This document shows, one piece after another, positions 34,805 to 47,602 of a stretch of DNA of 64,000 nt (the stretch's first letter is position 1; every line of letters begins with the position of its first letter). Position numbers and translations under genes: made by a program. The DNA comes from Cricetomys ansorgei (taxonomy: Eukaryota > Chordata > Mammalia > Rodentia > Nesomyidae), in the NCBI GenBank assembly GCA_026225945.1, contig JAMJFZ010003738.1:1-64000 (forward strand), in the 5' to 3' direction. The notes beneath the pieces are model-generated. The model made no database searches. It had not been told where the DNA came from and was given only the letters and a program-made list of their open reading frames with translations.

Positions 34805-37800
34805 AATTTTTGATCATTTTTATTTAGTTTTCTCTCATACAATACATCTTGATTGCAGTTTCCACTCCCTCTACACCTTCCACTTTTTTTCACTCCCCTT
34901 CTTTTTCCCTTCAGAAAAGAGTAGCCCTCCCAGGGGTATCAACCTAACACTGAATAACAAGATAACCATAAGGGTAGGCACAAACCCTAACATAAAGCCT
35001 GGATAAGGCAACTAAGTAGGAAAAATAAGGTCCCAAGAGCAAGTAAAAGAGTCAAGGACACCCCATTCCCACTGCTAAAATTACAACGAAAGAGTCAAGG
35101 ACACCCCATTCCCACTGCTAAAATTACAACGAAAACACCAAGCTAACAATCATAAAATATACACAGAAGACCAATTGCAGACCCATGCAGACTCCATGCT
35201 TGCTGCTTCTGTCTCTGTGAGCCCTTATGAGCCCTGCATAGTTCATTTTTTGGGTCATGTTCTGGTTTTTTTGACCTCCCTGGCTCCTACAATCCTTCCT
35301 CCTCCACTTCTGCAGGATCCTCAAGCTCTGAAGGGATGTCCAATTTGGGCTCTCTGCTTAAAGTTTGTTTGTCTGTGGGTCTCTGCGTCTGATCTCATCA
35401 ATTGCCAGAGGAAACCTCTCTTACAGTGAGTGGGCTAGGCACCCATCTATGAGTACAGCAGAATATCATTAGAACTTGTTTAATTGATTTTCCCTTGCTT
35501 TCTTTTTTCTTTTTCCAGTCTTGTTTGTTTCTACTCTAGGTGTCTGAGTTATCCAGCCTATGGTCCCTGGATATCCAGGAAGAGTCAAGCATAGGCTCCC
35601 TGTTGTGGCATGGACCTCAAATTAGGCCAGTCATTGGTTGGTTACTTCCACACAGTTCTGCACCACCATTACTCCAGCACATCTTGCAGGCAGAACAGAT
35701 TGCAGATAGAATTTGTGGTTGGGTTGGTGTCCCAGTTCCTCACCTGAAAGCCTTGCCTTGTTACAGAAGATGGCCAGTTTAGACTCTGTATCCTCCATTA
35801 CAGGGAATACTCGCTAGGGTCACTCTTGTAGTTTCTAGGGAGTTTCCATTGCACTTGCTTTCCATATAGCTCACCAAATAATTCACAGTTTCAGTCCTCT
35901 CTTCTTGTACTCTCTTCCTTCATTTCTCCTTTTTTTCTAAGAAATTGCTATATTGATTTCCATAGTGTTTATATAAGTCTGCACCCCCACCAGCAATTTA
36001 AGAGTGTTCCCCTTGCTCCACATCCTTGCCATTATGAGCCATCACTTGTGTATTGATCTTAGCCATTCTGATAGGTGTAAGATGGAATCACAAAGTAATT
36101 TTAATTTGCATTTTTTCTGATGGCTAAGGGTGTTGAACATTTCTTTAAGAGTTTCTTAGCCATTTGAAATTCTTCTATTGAGAATTCTCTGTCTACATCT
36201 GTACCCCATTTTTAGTTGGATTATTTGGTTTGTTGATGTCTAGTTTGAGTTTTTTTATTTTATGGATATCAGCCCTTTATTGGATTTGGAGTTGGTGAAA
36301 ATCTTTTACCATTCTGTATACTTATGTTTTATCCTATAGACAGTGTCCTTTGCCTTACAGAAGCTTTTAAGTTTTATGAAGTCCCATTTATTAATTGCTA
36401 ATCGTAGTGCCTGTACTATTCTTGTTCTATTCAGAAGTTGTCTTCTATGCTAATGTGTTCAAGGATGTTCTCCAATTACTCTTCTATCAGATTCAGTGTA
36501 TGTAGTTCTATGTTAAGGCTTTGATCCACTTGAACTTAAGTTTTGTTCAGGGTGATAAATATGGATCTATTTCTATTCTTCTATGTACAGACCTCCAGTT
36601 AGATCAGCAACATTATTGAAGATCTTTTTTTCCCAGTGTATATTTCTAGTTTCTTTATTAAAAATCAGGTGTTCATAGATGTATATATTTATGGCTGAGA
36701 CTTTGATGTTATTTCATTGATCTACATGTATGTTTTTATGCTATTGCCATGAGGTGTGTTTTTATTAGTATATCTTTGTAGTGTAACTTGAAATCAGGGA
36801 TGCTGATACCTCTAGAGGTTCTTTTATTGTTCAAGATTGTTTTAGCTATACCGATTTTTTTTAGGTTCCAAATGATGTTGAGCATTGTTCTTTCAAGGTC
36901 CATAAAGGATTATGTTGAATATTTTTATGGGGATTGCATTGAATAAGATTGTTTTTGGTAAGAGGCCATGGTTACTATCTTAATCCTACTGATCCATGAG
37001 CATGAGAGATTTTTCCACCTTCTGATGTCTTCTTAAATTTCTGTCTTTAAAGATTTAAAAGTTTATGTCATGCAATTTTTTTTCACTTGCTTGGTTTGAG
37101 TTACCCCAAGTATATGTGGCTATTGGGAAGAGGACTGTCTCCCTGATTTCTTTCTTAGTCCATATCTCATTTGTATATGCAAGGACTACTTATTTATTTT
37201 ATTTATATTTACTTATTATTAATTTATTATTATTTATTTATACTTATTTATTTCAAGTTAATCTTGAAAGTAGCCTCTTTGTTGAAATCTTTATCATCTA
37301 TAGAAGTTCCCTGGAAGAATTTTAAGTCACTTATGAATATTATCATAGCATGTGTGAATGAAAGTAATTGTACTTCTTGTAATTTGCATCTCCTCAATCT
37401 TCAGTTGTCTTATTGACTTGATCCTTTTCTTTTATGTAGGCACTTAGTGCAATGAACTTTACTGTTAGTACTGCTTTCATTGTGTCTCATAAGTTTGGTA
37501 CATTGTGTATTTTTCCCTTAATTTCTAGAAAATCTTTAATTTCTTTCTCTATTTCTGACTTGACCCTGTTTCATTTAGTAGAGAGTTTTTCAGTATCCAT
37601 GAGTTTGCAAGATTTCTGTTGTTTCTGTTGTTCTTTATATCCAATTTTAATCAGTGGTAGTCTGGTAGGATGCAGGGAACTTTTTCAATTTTCTTGTATG
37701 TGTTGAGAGTTGTTTTGTGACACAGTATTTGGTCAGTTTTGGAGATAGTTCCATAAGGTGTTAAGAAGAAGTTACAATTTTTTGTATTTGGGTAAAATGT

Positions 37801-38370
37801 TCTGTAGATACCTTTTAGATACATTTGGTTTATAATGTCTATAAACTCCATTATTTCTTTGTTTTCTGTTTGTTTGTTTGTTTCTTTTCCTGATAGAAAA
37901 ATGATAAAAGTGTGGTATTCAAGATTTCTGCTATCAATGTGTGATGATAAATGCTTGATTAAGCATTAGTTGTATTTCTTTGCAAACATAGGTGTCCTTG
38001 CATTTAAAGGAATAGATGTTAAGAATTGAAATGTCATCTTTGTGTATTGTTTCTTTGATGACCATGAAGTGTACTTCCTTGTCTCTTTGATTAATTTTGG
38101 TATGAAGTCTATATACTTCAGTTAATTCTTAATTTGCAGGGCTTGTTCCTATTCAATTAAGAAATAACGTATGTCATTTGTTGATATAATGGTAATTAAA
38201 ACTGATACTACCTTCTTGGGTGTATATCCTGGCTATATAATTATGAAGAATGACAGGATATCATTTCATTGGTTTTCTGTTTAAATGATGCATGGGCTGA
38301 TTGTTTCTTTCCATAAATCATGTGCTGTTATTATTAGTATGAATTGTCTACCTGATAGAATCTTTAAACA
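34805..38370 (-). mobile_element. Long degenerate L1 LINE: 3' UTR and ORF2, with internal deletion
   Basis: Read on the plus strand this is an L1 backwards. About 34805-35880 is the 3' UTR ('ttcagaaaagagtagccctc', 'gtgagcccttatgagccctg', 'aggccagtcattggttggtt', 'cagaagatggccagtttaga'). About 35950-37410 is the 3' half of ORF2 ('attctgataggtgtaagatg', 'ttggacttgagttttgt'-like, 'atttgcatctcctcaatctt'). About 37420-37860 is the region joining endonuclease and reverse transcriptase. The clearest protein trace is minus-strand 37651-37851, with 'IYRTFYPNTK' and 'YKKIEKVPCIL' matching the C-terminal part of the L1 endonuclease domain. Between about 37410 and 37420 the first part of the reverse transcriptase domain is missing. 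Frameshifts and stops are everywhere, so the element is dead. A TTTA-rich patch (37190-37250) interrupts ORF2. The 5' boundary beyond about 38260 is vague. Confidence 0.85.
35048..35133. repeat. Perfect 43-bp tandem duplication inside the L1 3' UTR
   Basis: Copy one (35048-35090) and copy two (35091-35133) are identical; the unit starts 'agagtcaaggacacccc' and ends 'attacaacgaa'. Other L1 copies I can recall carry a single unit at this point, so it is a local duplication. Perfect identity inside a strongly diverged element implies it is recent relative to the insertion. Confidence 0.95.
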
Positions 38371-38404
38371 CGTAGGATAGGCGTCTTTGGGAGGTCTGTT
38401 GGAG

Positions 38405-38680
38405 TGAGATAGGGTTTGTGATTAGGTTAACTGTGATGGGAAGACCCTTCCACATTTGATGACTCCATTTCCCTGCTGGGATCCTAGATTGTAAATGGTG
38501 AAATGAAGATGAAATGTATTTGTGTATTCCCTATTCCTAATTGTGTATATGATGTGAATCATTGCTTCAAGCCCTTGCAGCCTTGATTTCCTTGCCATAA
38601 TGGACTGAATTCTTGACTGTCAGTCAGACTACTACTTTCTCTCTAAGTTCATTATCTGATCATGGAGAAAAGATGAAGTA
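38405..38680 (+). mobile_element. MaLR-type LTR
   Basis: 'gggtttgtgattaggttaac' + 'tgtgatgggaagacccttcc', then 'tttccctgctgggatcctag' + 'attgtaaatggtg', and 'ccttgccataatggactgaa' + 'ttcttgactgtcagtcagac' follow the sense strand of a MaLR LTR of the type whose 3' end reads 'gtcagggtattttatcacagca'. The poly(A) signal region is decayed. It abuts the 5' end of the long L1, or has inserted there. Confidence 0.6.
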
Positions 38681-38994
38681 TGATTTATTTGGGAGTGAAA
38701 ATAGTTTTTGTTGTTCATACTATTATTTTTTTCCTTTGTGGTTTTGGTTTAAAGAATAATATTTCCAGTTCCATCTATCCTTATCAAATATTACCTACCT
38801 TGGATGTAGTGGACTTTTTGGGCTTCATCAGAAAATACCCTCTCAGGTACAGTAGTCTCCAAAGGGTCTATAGATTTTTTTCTCTTTAACTAAGGCAGTC
38901 TCTCTCTTCTTCAGCATTCATGCAAAGAACCCATCATGGTTTCTTAAGTGATAAAGTAGGAAAATTACACAGAAGGTTTACAATGCTCTAATTA
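38681..38994. other. Unclassified sequence, no gene seen
   Basis: T-rich; no family or coding signal recognised. Confidence 0.35.
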
Positions 38995-39245
38995 GGTATT
39001 ATTTATTTATTTTTCTTGTTTTAGTTACATTTCTCCCTTTTCTCCCCCAAACATTTCTATATACTGTCGTCCACTCTCCTTCACACTCACAGTCTCAATT
39101 TTTATCAATTTTTTGCATGCATACATGTTTTTGGATGTGCATTCCTAAATATAACCAGTTGAATCCATATAATGTTACTTGCATGTATATTTTAAAGCTG
39201 ATATTTGGCCCTAGACAACCTATTGATTTGCTCTTCTATGGATAT
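38995..39245 (-). mobile_element. L1 LINE 3'-end fragment (Lx-like)
   Basis: 'tacatttctcccttttctcc' with a C/T-rich tract, then 'gcattcctaaatataaccag' + 'ttgaatccatataatgttac' + 'ttgcatgtatattttaaagc', and 'ccctagacaacctattgatt' + 'tgctcttc' give the same order as the Lx-like 3' UTR at 59.3 kb. Confidence 0.65.
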
Positions 39246-40224
39246 ATATTCTTACAAAGATTTAAAATCAAGTTTTAGTACTATGAAAAATATACTTGCT
39301 GATATTCATTTATCCATGAAAATATATAAAAATCTGCTCTTAAAATTAGCATACTAATAAATAAAATTTTAATATGTTATTTTGATTTGAGAAATATTTA
39401 TAAATTATATCAAAAATTATGTATAAATTGAGTCTTTTTCAGTAAATCTGCTGTTTTAGCAGAATCCAAATGAAAGTTTCAACTGAGGATAATTGACAAT
39501 TCTAGGATGTTATTAACAAAATTTACATTAAGCAGCATGTTGCTAAGCCTTGTGTTATGCCAACCATTCATTACCATACAAACGCTTGTACTATTGTATA
39601 AATAATGGGATTATTTCAAATTACAATGGCTTGTACTGTCTGGGAGTTAAGGTATAATATAGTGTCCATGAAAATTAGCATATACATCTTAAAGATAGTT
39701 ACCATGAAGGCTATAAGTATAAATTTCAATGTTAACATAAGATTTTCCTAAAAGCCTTCAAGTTGTTAAATATTAATAATGGTCAAAGATTTAATTTCTA
39801 TCTACCCCTGCAAAATATATTGAAAGTTGCATACATTATATTACCCTTCTCTAAGAAGGATATCACTTTCTACCACTAAGAGTGATATCTAATCCAAATG
39901 CTGTATATTTTATAAACTGCCTTTTGTCTCAAAACTATCTTCTTTCTGGGCAGTCTGCAAAAGCAACTTCCTCTTCTACTGTATCATTTTGAAGTCTGGA
40001 AGACACCAGTGACTAAGTCAAAGAGGGCTTAAAACAGCAGGATGCTTCAATTAATATGACAGGATAAATATTTGAGTGGCTTTAAAGGTTCATTTTTCAA
40101 AAATGATTCAGATAAGTATCATATGTCAAATAATGACATCATCTTCATAATCATTCAAAATACCTTTCAGATTAAATATATACACACATATTACATGCAG
40201 ATATATTTATTTGACATGTCCTCC
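39246..40224. other. Unique AT-rich sequence, no gene seen
   Basis: No repeat or coding signal recognised. Confidence 0.4.
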
Positions 40225-40620
40225 TAATGAAAGAATTACTTTGGTGGATTTAATGCCTTCCTCCTAGCTGATAGAGCTGTGTAATGGTCGCCATTCTGCT
40301 ATTAAAATATTCTAATTAAATCAGTCACCCTGGTCCCATCTGTTATGTACTGATCTCAAGCGGAGAAGCTGCTGGAATCTCTCCAGGGCAGTCAATGTAC
40401 TTAGTTCCTTTCATGGCTCATTGGATGTCACAAGCAGGAGGACCTTGTTCTTGGTTTGAAATTATAACTAAGACTGTGGGTATACAATAAGCCCCAGTAA
40501 ATGTTATGGAAATTAATTCAGCTCTTTCTCCAACTCTCAGTGTTTGTGACACACACTGTATCAGGTCATGTTGATACTTAGCAATTTACAGTCAGAAAGA
40601 CAGTCAATAATTCTGGGCAT
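40225..40620. other. Unique, compositionally balanced block (possible conserved non-coding element)
   Basis: A repeat-free block with mixed composition and homeodomain-like cores (a CTAATTAAAT at about 40312, a further AATTAATT near 40512) beside blocks such as 'tgtaatggtcgccattctgc'. No open frame. The idea that it is a regulatory element is a guess from composition. Confidence 0.2.
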
Positions 40621-43600
40621 ATAGATAAGGGTATCAGAATGCCAAGTCTATAGGAAGGCAAAGCTAAGTTTAGAAAAGGAGCCCAGAGCTCAGTTCCAAA
40701 AAGAGTTTTGTATGTATAGAAGATCTATCTTTTCTAAAGATCAAAGGAACTGCCCTTACCACGGTTAGCCACTTCACTGGTTTTACCATTTTTAATTTCT
40801 TAGAAATTAACAATCATTTGACAGTAGGGTAATCCATAGAAGTCACATATATAATCTTCTTGTTAAAGGATGATAGTAACAATAGTCTTGACATGTTAAT
40901 TAGGAGAGTTTGGCTAAAAAAATATAGCAATCTATTTCCATAATTGATAGGTAAGAAAGTGGTACTTTTCAGCTCTACTTGATTCAAGAAATGCCAGATG
41001 TCTTTTGCAAAGAGGCGAGTCTCAGTTTTATTACTCTGATTCAGTAATTAGGCAGGTTGGACTATCTGGCACCACTATTCCCCTAAAGGCACATCTACAT
41101 AGCATTGGCTCTAAGAACCCTTTGTCAAAAAGAGCTTGCTATACAGTCTATAACAAAGAATCTTTGGGAGCTTGAAGCAGGTCACATATATAAGCAAATT
41201 ACACATATCATTTACTTGAGCTATATAAATCAAAAGCACACCTATGAAGAAGATATTGCTTAGAAAAAAATCTGAGAAGTAGAAAGACAATACAGGATAA
41301 GCATGGTAAGCACTCAGGGCTGAATGTTGTAGATTTGTTGAAATGAACTGTTGGGTAAATGACTTACAGAGCTTCTCTGATCTTTTTTCACATTCTATTT
41401 TGACCAAAATGAATATATTTCTTTATTGTGTTCCTAGATGTTTTGTGTTATGTGAGGAAACACAGAACTGGATGAGTATGTGCAAAGAGGGGACTATATC
41501 AAAACTATCTAGACCCAGCATTATGATAAAGTATTGCTTATGAGTCCTGAAAAGAAAAGTATTCCTATTGTGAGATTTAAACTCAAACAAGGCAGAGATC
41601 AATAATTAGAGAAGACAGTTAAAATTTTAGCATGCTAGGGACCATTGCCTAGAAGTAATTGGTTAGTTCACTCAAGTATATGAGAGTAATTCTAAACATC
41701 TTAAAATGGCTTCTACAAACTGTAACACTGTAACACTAAAGATCCACTTTCCTGGGAAGACTGAAAGTTGGTATAAATTAGAGCTCCACGAATGGAGGGG
41801 GTAGAATGAATGGCACAAAGAGTTGAATAAAGTTTTTGATGTGTGTGTTCAGCAATCATTTATGAAGTCTTAAGGGTGGGCAGATGCAGGAAAATTACCC
41901 TGATGGCTGGAAAGATTCCTGACATGCCACTGGAAATAACCTGTTTTTATCAGACCACTCAGGCTGTATTTTTCCAGAATCTTTTGCCATTGCATGTATA
42001 AGAATTATCCATCCATAGAGCTTTGCCATTCTGATTTGTTGTTTCTTTTTATTGTACTGAGCTTACGAACAAATAAAAATTAAATTATTTTATCCTCTTG
42101 ACCTTTATGGTTGTTACATAGATATCAATCTGACGTTACTAAAAGATGAAAAGGTTCAACTGAGGAAATTGTGGAAAGAAAATAGGAAAATTGATAGAAT
42201 ACTTAACAGTACATTGAACAAGAGCTTTTTTATTTTACTACAATATCCCAGAATTACAGTGAGGATTTCTAAAATCATATTTCATATGAGAAATATTGTT
42301 ATAATTGTAACTGTTAGTTGAAACTCTTTGTGAACTGTGTAGATTTTTAAAATATTTTTGATGTGTGTATGTGTTTGTGTGTAACTACATATCTGAGAAT
42401 GTGTTTTAAAATGAGGAACAAGTATAAAAAAATGCAGGTGATTTTGTGACATATCTTTAGTGACATATTTTGTTTCTAGGGTGAAATCTCAAGATTTGTA
42501 TTTGCTAATAATACTGCAACATGTTCCTAATACAAATACAATGCTAAAAACATAGTCTTAAAAATTCAGTAAAAAATATATTTCCTTAATTTGCTTATAA
42601 AGTAGAGGTATAAACTTTTAATTTAGGATGCTTCATGTTTGGAAGCACTTTTTTCCGGAGAAAGACAATGACAACAGAATTTTACTTTCTTTCAATAAGT
42701 AACCATAAAATTGTTCTTTGAAAGTTAAAGTAAAATCAACTGTTTTTGAGAATTTACCAGAACATTGTACTACTTTTTTAACATAGCAAGAAATTATAAG
42801 ATTGATATGAAGGTAATAATTCAAGCAAATAATCAATAACTGCTGACATCACTAGTTTTATTATTATTACCACCAAATTTCAAAGACAAATATAAGCTAT
42901 AGTTTAAGAAACATAAGGCATACCTTGTCCTCATGTTTTAAAATTTTGTAGTAACATCTATATTTATATGACTCTCAAAACAAAGAACAAATCAGCAAAT
43001 TTCTCACTGTCGGGTAAAAGTATAGACAATAAAAAGAAATATTTAATATTCTCTGTAAAAATAAATGCAAAAAAATCAATATAAAGTTAAGCTTGACTCA
43101 GATATTGAAGAACTTATGGGTAAAATTTGTCAGAATGATTTGATATAAAAGTAAAATTGTAAGGTAAAGGATGATAGTGTTGACTGCATGAAATAGAGAG
43201 CTCATAAATATATCTACTTTTCAAGGTGAAAATAATTATCTTTTAAAAATACAAAGCAAACAATAGCAAAAGAGATAGAATGTACATGTACACTTGATTA
43301 ACTTTAAATATAGTTCTATATCGAAGAGAACAAACCTCCATGAAAACTCAAAATATGAAAACAAGTTTCCCTCTATAAAGTTTTGAAATGTAAATTCAAA
43401 TATTCTTGAACAATATAGTCTTAGTGAGTAAAGACTGGCCCTAGGGTGCCCAGCACTGAAGAACAAGGTGAGTAGATCCAGGAAACCAGAGACTGTAAAT
43501 TCTGTTGGCACCGAGTAATAGGAAGATCAATCGGATCCCCATACTTTAGGTCAGAAAGGGGAGTGCATTTATGGATTAGCTTGTTTGTACTTTGCTTTAC

Positions 43601-43702
43601 TTTATACCCAGTGTTCCTGAAACTGGTGTTGAATTGTAAAGCTCCGTGTTATGTGCTTATGTTACCTACTGCTGTCTTTCTCAGAAATGATGCAAAAAGA
43701 CA
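40621..43702. other. Unique AT-rich sequence, no gene recognised
   Basis: About 3 kb with no clear repeat family. The open frames (41111-41407 minus, 41343-41543, 42633-42836 minus, 43236-43511 minus) show no recognisable protein motif. Confidence 0.35.
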
Positions 43703-43735
43703 AAACAAAGCAAACAAACAAACAAACAAACAAAG
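43703..43735 (+). repeat. (CAAA)n microsatellite
   Basis: Tandem CAAA units with two interruptions. Confidence 0.85.
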
Positions 43736-43984
43736 CAAAAATCTTATTAGAATTACTCATTGACTGCTGGCAGTTGCAATTCAAGATTGTTGTGGGGCTA
43801 ACTTCCCTTCCAAGTTGAGAACAATCATCTACTCATAGAGCATAAAGTACAGACAGAGGAAATGGATATATCTAGGTCCAGCATGAGTTCATGAGTTTAA
43901 TTGTAATTATTTGCAAGAATAATTACACAATTATTGGGCACAATTTATGGGCAGCTAAATCAAGATAGAAGCTTCTCTTTGTCC

Positions 43985-44165
43985 AGCAAACTTTAACTAA
44001 TGATATATGCTTACTGAGGGATAAGGCCTCATGAGGCCCCGATGGCCATGTTGGAACATTGATCTTGTATGATTTTCATTCAGATAATTATAACTCTCTA
44101 AAGCTGATGAGAGCAGTTGACCTTGCCATGCATGGAAAACAGAGACTCAAACAATGTAGCACAAT
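43985..44165 (-). mobile_element. Possible L1 3' UTR fragment
   Basis: 'cttactgagggataaggcct' + 'catgaggccccgatggccat', 'gttggaacattgatcttgta' and 'gcagttgaccttgccatgca' loosely follow an Lx-type reversed 3' UTR ('gctgaggggtgaggcctcatgagccc... gatcttgtgcaggt'). Diverged. Confidence 0.4.
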
Positions 44166-47100
44166 CAAGCTTTAGCAGGAGATTTTTCATATTATAGTTT
44201 CATATGGTTCTCATCCTCATACATTTTCAGAAATAAAGCAAAATAGCCTGAAAACAAAAACAAAACCCTTCCCCCAAAATAATCCCTTAAATCTAGGCAT
44301 CCAAGTTATTTCAGAAAATGAGCAAATGCTGAGACTCTTGGTAAAAATATGAGGAGTTACCTGCAGTAGTCTGGTACCTTGGGTAAGCACAGGCTAAAAC
44401 TGAGATTTACTACTGTTTAAGGAAGATGATCATGTAACTATCCTCAGCAATTAGGAAATGAACTGGAAGGTTTGAAAAATCATGAAAAGAATATCTACAT
44501 GCAAACTATAATTGGAGTTAATATTTGACAAAGGTGACAAGGATCAGGAGAGTAAGACAACAAAGAAATGAAAACAAAATTTAAATACCTCATGAAAAAT
44601 AGAAAGAATCATTTTATCATTTTAATTAATTTTCCATATTGAAAGAATTTTGTGGAGGTCAGGAAAGAAGTACCAAACGTGATCTCTGACATTTTGCAGC
44701 CAAAAGAGAAATTTCAGAAGGAAGTGTAAACAATATGATTAAAAAGAAAGCAGTGCCTAAGTTTTCCTGGAAAAATAAGAGAATACTAAAGTAAAATAAA
44801 AGAAATTCACAATTTTCCCTTCATGTCGGAAAACCAGGTCACATTCAAGGAGAGAACAATTAGGCTGATAGCTGAGTAATTTCCATCTGTATCAGGATCC
44901 ACACAGAGGACTGCAGTGTAATGATTTAATCTCCTGTGGGAAAACAGCCATCTACAAAATCCAAATTTGCAACAGTACTGAGCTTTAAATTTCTTGGTAT
45001 CTAACCCTAAACGATAATATTACCAACATATTTTCATTAAAGGGAATTCTGAAATATGTATTTAAGGAAATAAAAGGAAATTATTCCAGAATATAGTTAT
45101 GAGACAATACCCCCATACACACACACATTCCCCAGTAAAATTAATTTAATTTTGGGAAAATATAAAAGCAGTTTAATTCTAAGCCATTAGATTTGCAATC
45201 CAGTTTATGAATCTGTAACAGAGAAGGTAAAATACAATTAGTAGAGAAGGTTCATGACTCACTAGTAAGATCCCCAATGAGTCTAAGGAACTAAAACATA
45301 AGTCTATAAGCACCAAGGGTTGTGAAAAGTACGAAGCATGAATTGGTACTTTGGTTTATGGTCTGAGAATAGAAGATTCCTGAGGCAGTCTCTACAATTA
45401 GCGAATGAGAAGCACCATAAACTTCTGAGTCACAGCACCTTGGCAATTGAAAGTCCATATGGTATTTTACATGCTTCAAAAATATAAGGGGGTTAACAAA
45501 TGAGAAAACTGAAATCTATCATGACCGAAAATAAAAGTTATTTAAATCCTGAGGACTTGCTTTTTATTTTTCACATGATGTCAAATATATATTATAAAAG
45601 CTTTTTAAGAAACTATTTTACTTTCCCAAATATGTTCAAATATGAAGAAAGCATAATTTATTTTCTGGAAAGATGAGGTCTACAAATATTATTTGTAATG
45701 AAACAGAAAAACAAGAACAATAAACAGAGCAGATCAGCTCATTTATATATATTTGCATTCTTTCTTCTTCAAATCCATTGTTGCCCTTGACCTCCTTAAT
45801 TATGGCTCTAAAAGAGCTGTTTTCTCTCATCTTTTTCTCATGTTTTCTGTATCTCATCTTGTGTTAAAGCTATTATACTTGTTTTTCTACCCTTGACTTT
45901 TGAGGTAGTATCAGCAATCTGTTATTCTAAAAGGCCCCCTTCTTCCAGCACATCAAGTCAGCTTTCTGATAGATCTTTAAAATGAGGATCACCACATGTA
46001 TATTTTGCTCTGACTTCATTACAGGAAATAGTCCTTATATTCCTATAACAACATCATTTTCTACCTCTTTGCTGCCACATTCCTTTCACTGTTTCTTCCT
46101 CTTGACTATGTATACCACAGGATATGGACCTTGGTTATCTGATGTATATGTATATGCTTTTGTGATCTTGGCTCCTGGCATAATTTCCCTTTAATTATTA
46201 TATGATACACTGGGTGGCTTGTGGAGTTTGCAGAAAATATGTAACAGGAAAATGTAACATATAAAGTAGTTCTAAGCCATATTGAATTATTTTCTAGAAT
46301 ATCGGGAACATGTCATATTCCAACTATTTTAGCTTGAACATAAATGAATGAGAATAGAACAATATAGCCAATACTTTAAATTTAGTGAGATAAGAAGATA
46401 TTAGACATTATTTTGGTTTATCCCTTATTTTATTCTGAAATTTCCAAAAGATAAAATATAAATAAGGCTATTAAATTAACCATTCTTGAGAACCCTTTCT
46501 CTTCTTCTTTCTTTATGATTTTTGACATAGAACACTTTGCATAATGGTGCTGAATTTAAAATGCAGGATGGCTAAAGGACTGCTTCATTATCCTGTGTAA
46601 CCCTGATTCCCATGATTCTCTCATTTCTTGATTCTATAAAAGCATCAATATAGTGAACTTCAAAGGAGCTAAAGAAAAATCATCTTTTGCTTAGATTCTC
46701 TTAATTGGGGTTGAATCCTGCTGTGGAAATGTCCATGAAATTGGCCTTTACTTTTAGCTCTGTCTTGAAAATCTTATAACTCAATGGCAATTGAAACTAG
46801 TCTCAATTTTTCTTATTTTAAAAGACAAAAATATCATATTTTAAATATTAATATGTAATGTGATCATTTTTTTGCATCAAAGAAAATCTGAGTAATTGAA
46901 AAAAACGCAAACAAAACCCTCTAATCCAAGACTCTGTGAGGTAGAAAAAAGAATCTCTTCTCAAAAAATTTGTTTTCGTGTGGCTTTATTATACTAATAA
47001 ATAAGTTAAATATTTTCCCTTCTGAGACCAACAATAATCAGATGCAATATTTCTATAACATTTGTCACCGTATGATTGCACTTTTGTATAATTACCACAT

Positions 47101-47413
47101 GGTTATCACTGTCAAATGTATAAGGAATTCTTCAAGAAAATTATTTTACTACGTTACAACTTTCTGTGTTACTGGTCCATTTTAAAATAACTTAGCAATC
47201 CCACATGTTTCTTTCACAGTTAAGAATAAGATTTAGGATATTTTTAAGTTTGAAATACACCAACATTCTTTTGATATCACTCTATGAGGAGCCACATAGG
47301 CACAGTGAGACACTGAGACATTATGGCAAGATACAGAGTCAGAAACCAAGAGAACAAGGAAGCAGATAGGCTGAGGGAAATTTTTAGGGCGTGCTTCAGC
47401 GAATTTACCACTA
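44166..47413. other. Unique AT-rich sequence, no gene recognised
   Basis: About 3.2 kb with no repeat family I can name and no convincing coding frame. A small CA patch lies near 45117. Confidence 0.35.
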
Positions 47414-47423
47414 GGCTTTGATG

Positions 47424-47428
<5 letters not shown>

Positions 47429-47454
<26 letters not shown>

Positions 47455-47587
47455 AAGGCAGGGTTTCTCTGTTGTAACTTTGATTGTCCTGGAACTCACT
47501 TTGTAGATCAGGCTGGCCTCAAACTCATAGAGATCCACCTGCCTCCTGAGTGCTGGGGCTTAAAGTGTGTGCCACCAGAGCATATCT
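47429..47587 (-). mobile_element. B1 SINE with target duplication
   Basis: A reversed B1 with a (TTTTG)n tail: 'ggcagggtttctctgttgta' + 'actttgattgtcctggaact' + 'cactttgtagatcaggctgg', then 'ctgagtgctggggcttaaag' + 'tgtgtgccaccag'. Flanks 'ggctttgatgaattt' (47414-47428) and 'ggctttgataaaatt' (47588-47602) form a 15-bp target duplication with two mismatches. The minus-strand open frame over it is incidental. Confidence 0.9.
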
Positions 47588-47602
47588 GGCTTTGATAAAA
47601 TT

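Noticed and set aside
37651..37851. 66-codon minus-strand open frame with clear similarity to L1 endonuclease
   Set aside because: Not a separate gene: it is a surviving piece of the degenerate L1 ORF2 at 34.8-38.4 kb.
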